Source: Astropecten irregularis
Lineage: Eukaryota; Echinodermata; Asteroidea; Paxillosida; Astropectinidae
Assembly (NCBI GenBank): GCA_963971285.1
Contig: OZ020244.1
Span: 3,286,001-3,350,000, forward strand
DNA: 64,000 nucleotides
Direction of reading: 5' to 3'
Below are positions 60,539 to 64,000 of the stretch, in pieces; positions within the stretch are counted from its first letter, which is position 1, and each line of letters starts with the position of its first letter. A program made the position numbers and the translations under genes. The notes beneath the pieces were generated by a model. The model was not told where the DNA came from and ran no database searches. It saw only the letters and a program-made list of their open reading frames with translations.

Positions 60539-61126
60539 CAATACTGCCAATATCGTTCTGTATTCTTCGCCGCATGCACCATTCTAATAATTTATTTGGT
60601 GCAAAATCCTATTTGAAAGAAAGCATGATTGTAAGCAATTTATCAATAAATCAAGAACTATTAACCTTAAAATACAAAAGTCCCATGACAACGACGAACC
60701 TTTAAGTGGGTTACTAAAGGTCGCAAAACATTTTGTCACCATTCTTAACAATGCCACGCTCTCTATTCATTCCAGCAAGCAATAACAAAAAATGTTGACG
60801 TGGAATTTATTTGGACTTTTGGAATTTATTCATTTGACTGGTGTCATTTGGCTTGGGGAATCCCATGCGATCGCGTTTATTAGTCCCCGCAGGCATTTCG
60901 ATTGTATTCGGCCAATATCAGTCAATATCTATTAACTCGTTCTGTGTCAATTAGCGTCCCAGGGAAGCAGGTTGGGGCCCTGGTAATTGAGGGACCTGTT
61001 ACTGACCGAAAAGTTTCCCTGATCGTTCCCAGTCTTCAAAAGACACAACACAGGCACTCTTCGGTCTTTATGGTTGCATTATGGTTTTCATTCCCTCTCG
61101 TATGAATTTTCATAAAACATGGCCTA

Positions 61127-61405
61127 TACAGGGTGTCCCCCCAAAAAACGCAGCACTTTTTGTCGAGAACTAATAATGGAAATCAAACTGTTCATCACTT
61201 CAAGATTCAGATATGTGATACAACCATGTCTTGGCTATCACCATGTAGAATTTGAGCAAAATTGGTTTGAAATTGAGAGAAACAACCCAGACTGAATCAT
61301 CCAACCTTTAAACCCGAATTTCATCTTTCTTTCAATACACATTATGTGTGTATACTGCAAATTTGTTTTCAAAGAGTTTTCTTTCAATTGGTAATATTTT
61401 CGCTA
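61127..61405. mobile_element. Family I element, truncated
   Basis: It begins ACAGGGTGTCCCCCCAAAAA and includes TCTTGGCTATCACCATGTAG. The internal part is rearranged (the TTTCATCTTTCTTTCAATAC segment is inverted relative to the other copies). Confidence 0.6.
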
Positions 61406-61408
61406 ACT

Positions 61409-61467
61409 TAAACGTAAATCTTTGAACATTTCTGTTTTGGTTTGTTACCAATCCTGTACTGTACCAA
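61409..61467 (-). mobile_element. Family B end fragment
   Basis: Only the outer 60 bp remain: GTAAATCTTTGAACATTTCT and TTACCAATCCTGTACTGTAC. It is joined directly to the truncated family I element. Confidence 0.7.
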
Positions 61468-61491
61468 TAAACATCTTGCTTTTAAGGCCTA

Positions 61492-61673
61492 TGTCACACG
61501 AAGTAATTTACAGGCAATCCGTTATACAAGCAATGTTCAAGAAATAACATTCGTGTTGTTCATCGTTTACTCGGGGAAAGTGAGAAACGTGCCAGAAAAA
61601 AATACTTCTGTGCTACCGAAACGTTCCTGTAATTGCATGCGGTGTAGTTGGCTTAAAGTTGCCTCGTGTGACA
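61492..61673. mobile_element. Short inverted-repeat element
   Basis: GTCACACGA on the left and TCGTGTGAC on the right, followed inward by TTTACAGGCAA and TTGCC, bound about 180 bp of non-coding DNA. Single copy here. Confidence 0.4.
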
Positions 61674-62004
61674 CGACCTCCTTTTACAGTATCGATACTC
61701 GCGCTAAATACCCCTGGTTTTTTCATCAATGACAGAATCGATATAAAAACAGGATACAAGCGCATTACCTAGGGGCTTAAAATCTGCCACAGAAATAGCT
61801 GAACGATACCCTGGCATTTCGGGAAACGATAACAATTTCATCAGTTACCTCAAATGTCAGCAATTCTCTATCGGGTTTTGCTGTTTTCAATCCCTTTCCT
61901 TTCTAATCTATACTGTAAGATGCCCGCAATCCTAGGTATAGGGAGGTTAGGTTGGTACAGTCTGGTACTGCGTTTTCGACAAAATTTATATTAAAAACTA
62001 CAAA

Positions 62005-62120
62005 TTAACTGCTGCAAACTGCTCGTCAGCCAATATGATGACCTGAATCCAATGCTTGGAGTTAGGAGGGCCTGACGCGTTTCGATCATTTATCGAAGTC
62101 TTTTATCGGTATTTATCGAA
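62005..62120 (-). mobile_element. Dispersed family E element with collapsed helix II
   Basis: The reversed tail (TAACTGCTGCAAACTGCTCG) and TTGGAGTTAGGAGGGCCTGA are followed by CGCGTTTCGATCATTTATCG. On the minus strand this reads UUCGAUAAAUGAUCGAAACG, so the helix II hairpin has been deleted. Confidence 0.6.
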
Positions 62121-63135
62121 AACTTTAGAAAAACAAAACAGATAGGTAAATATCTTGTTTCCCTTGAACAATACTTTGGACGATTTTAGGCTTACATGGA
62201 TCAGAGAAAAGAGCTGAATTATTGACAAGATGACATATGCTTTCAGTTCATACTTTATCTATAATGCACTATGCATTTCAACATGTTTACAATTAACCAT
62301 GGAATAAACACCTATCCCGTGTGATGATTGCTTGACAGGTATCATCGCGTACATTGACATTTAAAGCCATGGCAGCAATTTCATATCCTCTCTCATATTT
62401 CATCAATTTGGTATCAGCTTTTGACTCAAAGATAATCCCCTTTCCCAACCCAGTGAGAAGAACACCCTTTCCCACCCAATATTTACAATCCCCTGGAGGT
62501 AGAAATTGTACACCATTCCCGAACCCTCAGGGTGCCGCGTCTCCCCCGCAATCATATACATTCTGTAACAACTCTCAATAATCTTCTAGAAAAATAACCG
62601 TTAGATAAATAAGATAAAGACACCGTGTTTATATTTCATAATAATATACACGAGGGCGTGCATGCCTGCACGACAGCCAGAGAAAAAGTGACATTTTGGC
62701 GTCAATATTTGAGGCACCGAGGAGGTCTCCAAACCAGTCATAATATTTGCAGTGCGGCAATTATTTTGATTAAATTAAAATGTTTGTAGGCTGTCGGGTC
62801 TAGAACTCAAAATACATAATTTCCACGAATTCGTAACATCTTGGCAAGAACGATAAGGAGTAGACAGAACCATTTGCGTCGCCGTAGTGATTTTATATCA
62901 TGGCTTTGTGTGTTCACGTAAGGCTAGTGTGCCAAAACACACGTCGTGTCTTACACAAAATGGTTGACGTCATGAATAACGTCAACCAATCACAATCGAT
63001 TTTGCAACTGACGCGCTATACTTTAGACCAATAGGGGCACGTTAACAGTTGAAGCTTCACTACACGATGTGTAATTGTGTATCATTGAACAGGGAATGTA
63101 ACTTTCGATTCTCTTCGATCTAAATCACAACTGTG
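62121..63135. other. Unassigned stretch
   Basis: Nothing recognised. Two CCAAT words lie at 62980-63040 with no associated gene. Confidence 0.35.
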
Positions 63136-63260
63136 AATGATTTCACCAAACTCGTCGTAACAGTCGTAGGACTTATGATGTATTGCAGCCCCACGTAGGA
63201 TACGATTATCCTTTGTAACTGAGTTACGATCGATCGTAGGGCTTCGTGAAATCGACCCCT
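63136..63260. mobile_element. Family D palindromic element
   Basis: TGATTTCACCAAACTCGTCG and GCTTCGTGAAATCGACCCC. The left tip is mutated and about 15 bp of the interior are missing. Confidence 0.75.
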
Positions 63261-64000
63261 GGTATAACATGTGATTAGCAACGAAGATATGGCAAGTATT
63301 AATAGTTATCACTGGCAGACTGTGTGTATAAAGAGAAAAAGTATAAATTGTGAAAACGCTGTAAACATACAGCGTGTGTTACTTTTTACACAGAAAAGCT
63401 TGTCACTTTAGACGTGCGTGTGAAACTGTGCACATGACGTGACTTGGCAATAAATGACACCGTACAATGAACATTGAACAATGCTCATTCTCAAACCACC
63501 AGGGAACAAGAAGGAAATAACGTTACCATATGCGGGGAATGAAAAACACTTATGATAATTGACATGTACCCTAAATACTTGAACATAAATGTTAAGTGCG
63601 GAGATTATGATAGCAGTGTTCAAGGGCAAAGTACTACATAATAATCCCACACGACACCACAAGAGAATTGCAAAAAAGTGCAAAACTGACAGACACGGAG
63701 ACAGTTTGATCTCATTCCCGTCTACTTAATGCTGAAACTATTTCAGGAATGCCAGCCAAAAAATTACAGTTCAATGCCAAACGGATATTATCAAGGTTTG
63801 CACTTCATACAGCGAATTATGATCCAACCTGGAATGTTCTGCGGTCGGACTATAAGGTTGATCCACGTGTCACAGACAGTGATTCTCACGACGTGGTTCC
63901 ACTTGTTTGTGGTTATTTTCAGCCGCAACAATAATTTCACAAACACTTCAAAAATCAATAGACTGGCCGTGTACGTTTGGGCGAACCGCAAAGTTCAGGC
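63261..64000. other. Unassigned window end
   Basis: A plus-strand open frame follows a possible acceptor (CTATTTCAG at 63739-63747). It codes for about 60 residues, unlike any family I know, and no donor or partner exon is visible. Confidence 0.3.

Overview
This is animal genomic DNA: about 64 kb, AT-rich, without operons or prokaryotic signals, with at least one spliced gene and very many short non-autonomous mobile elements. The tRNA-headed SINEs, the many small inverted-repeat elements, the hammerhead-type ribozyme motifs and a Dickkopf/prokineticin-like secreted gene fit a marine invertebrate deuterostome. An echinoderm is my best guess, but no diagnostic marker (rRNA, mitochondrial or Hox gene) is present, so that is an inference of low to moderate confidence.

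Genes. One gene is well supported: a two-exon minus-strand gene (exon 1 at 25976-26212, exon 2 at 20003-20245, intron 5.73 kb). It encodes a 159-residue secreted pro-protein with a furin-type REKR site and one ten-cysteine colipase-fold domain, spaced most like the second cysteine domain of Dickkopf. A second likely coding exon of an unrecognised cysteine- and tryptophan-rich protein lies at 30993-31330 (minus). I recognise no other coding region; most of the remaining open frames are shadows of repeats or are unconvincing.

Repeats. The dominant family (called A here, 21 copies, about 350 bp) and its relative B (7 copies plus a fragment) are TTAA-flanked inverted-repeat elements. They share an internal block but have different termini. 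Three pairs sit back to back sharing a single TTAA. Further families, named C to N for reference, are short palindromic elements; three tRNA-derived SINE groups are also present. No transposase or reverse transcriptase was seen, so all of these would depend on enzymes encoded elsewhere.

Ribozyme-like layer. Three tandem arrays of a unit of about 60 bp (5482-6203, 10449-10902, 31545-31843) and seven dispersed relatives (four with readable core boxes) read as a compact type I hammerhead fold. In every copy with a readable box, core positions 3 and 8 are U and A instead of C and G, which is a compensatory swap. A separate family carries an apparently complete hammerhead at 37633-37678 and two decayed copies (22842, 25719). 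The arrays resemble multimeric retrozyme or satellite ribozymes with an unusually small monomer, and they are the most interesting content of the window.

The long stretches between these items (for example 16846-18234, 37679-39387, 50421-52722, 53797-56284, 58074-59911) hold nothing I can identify.
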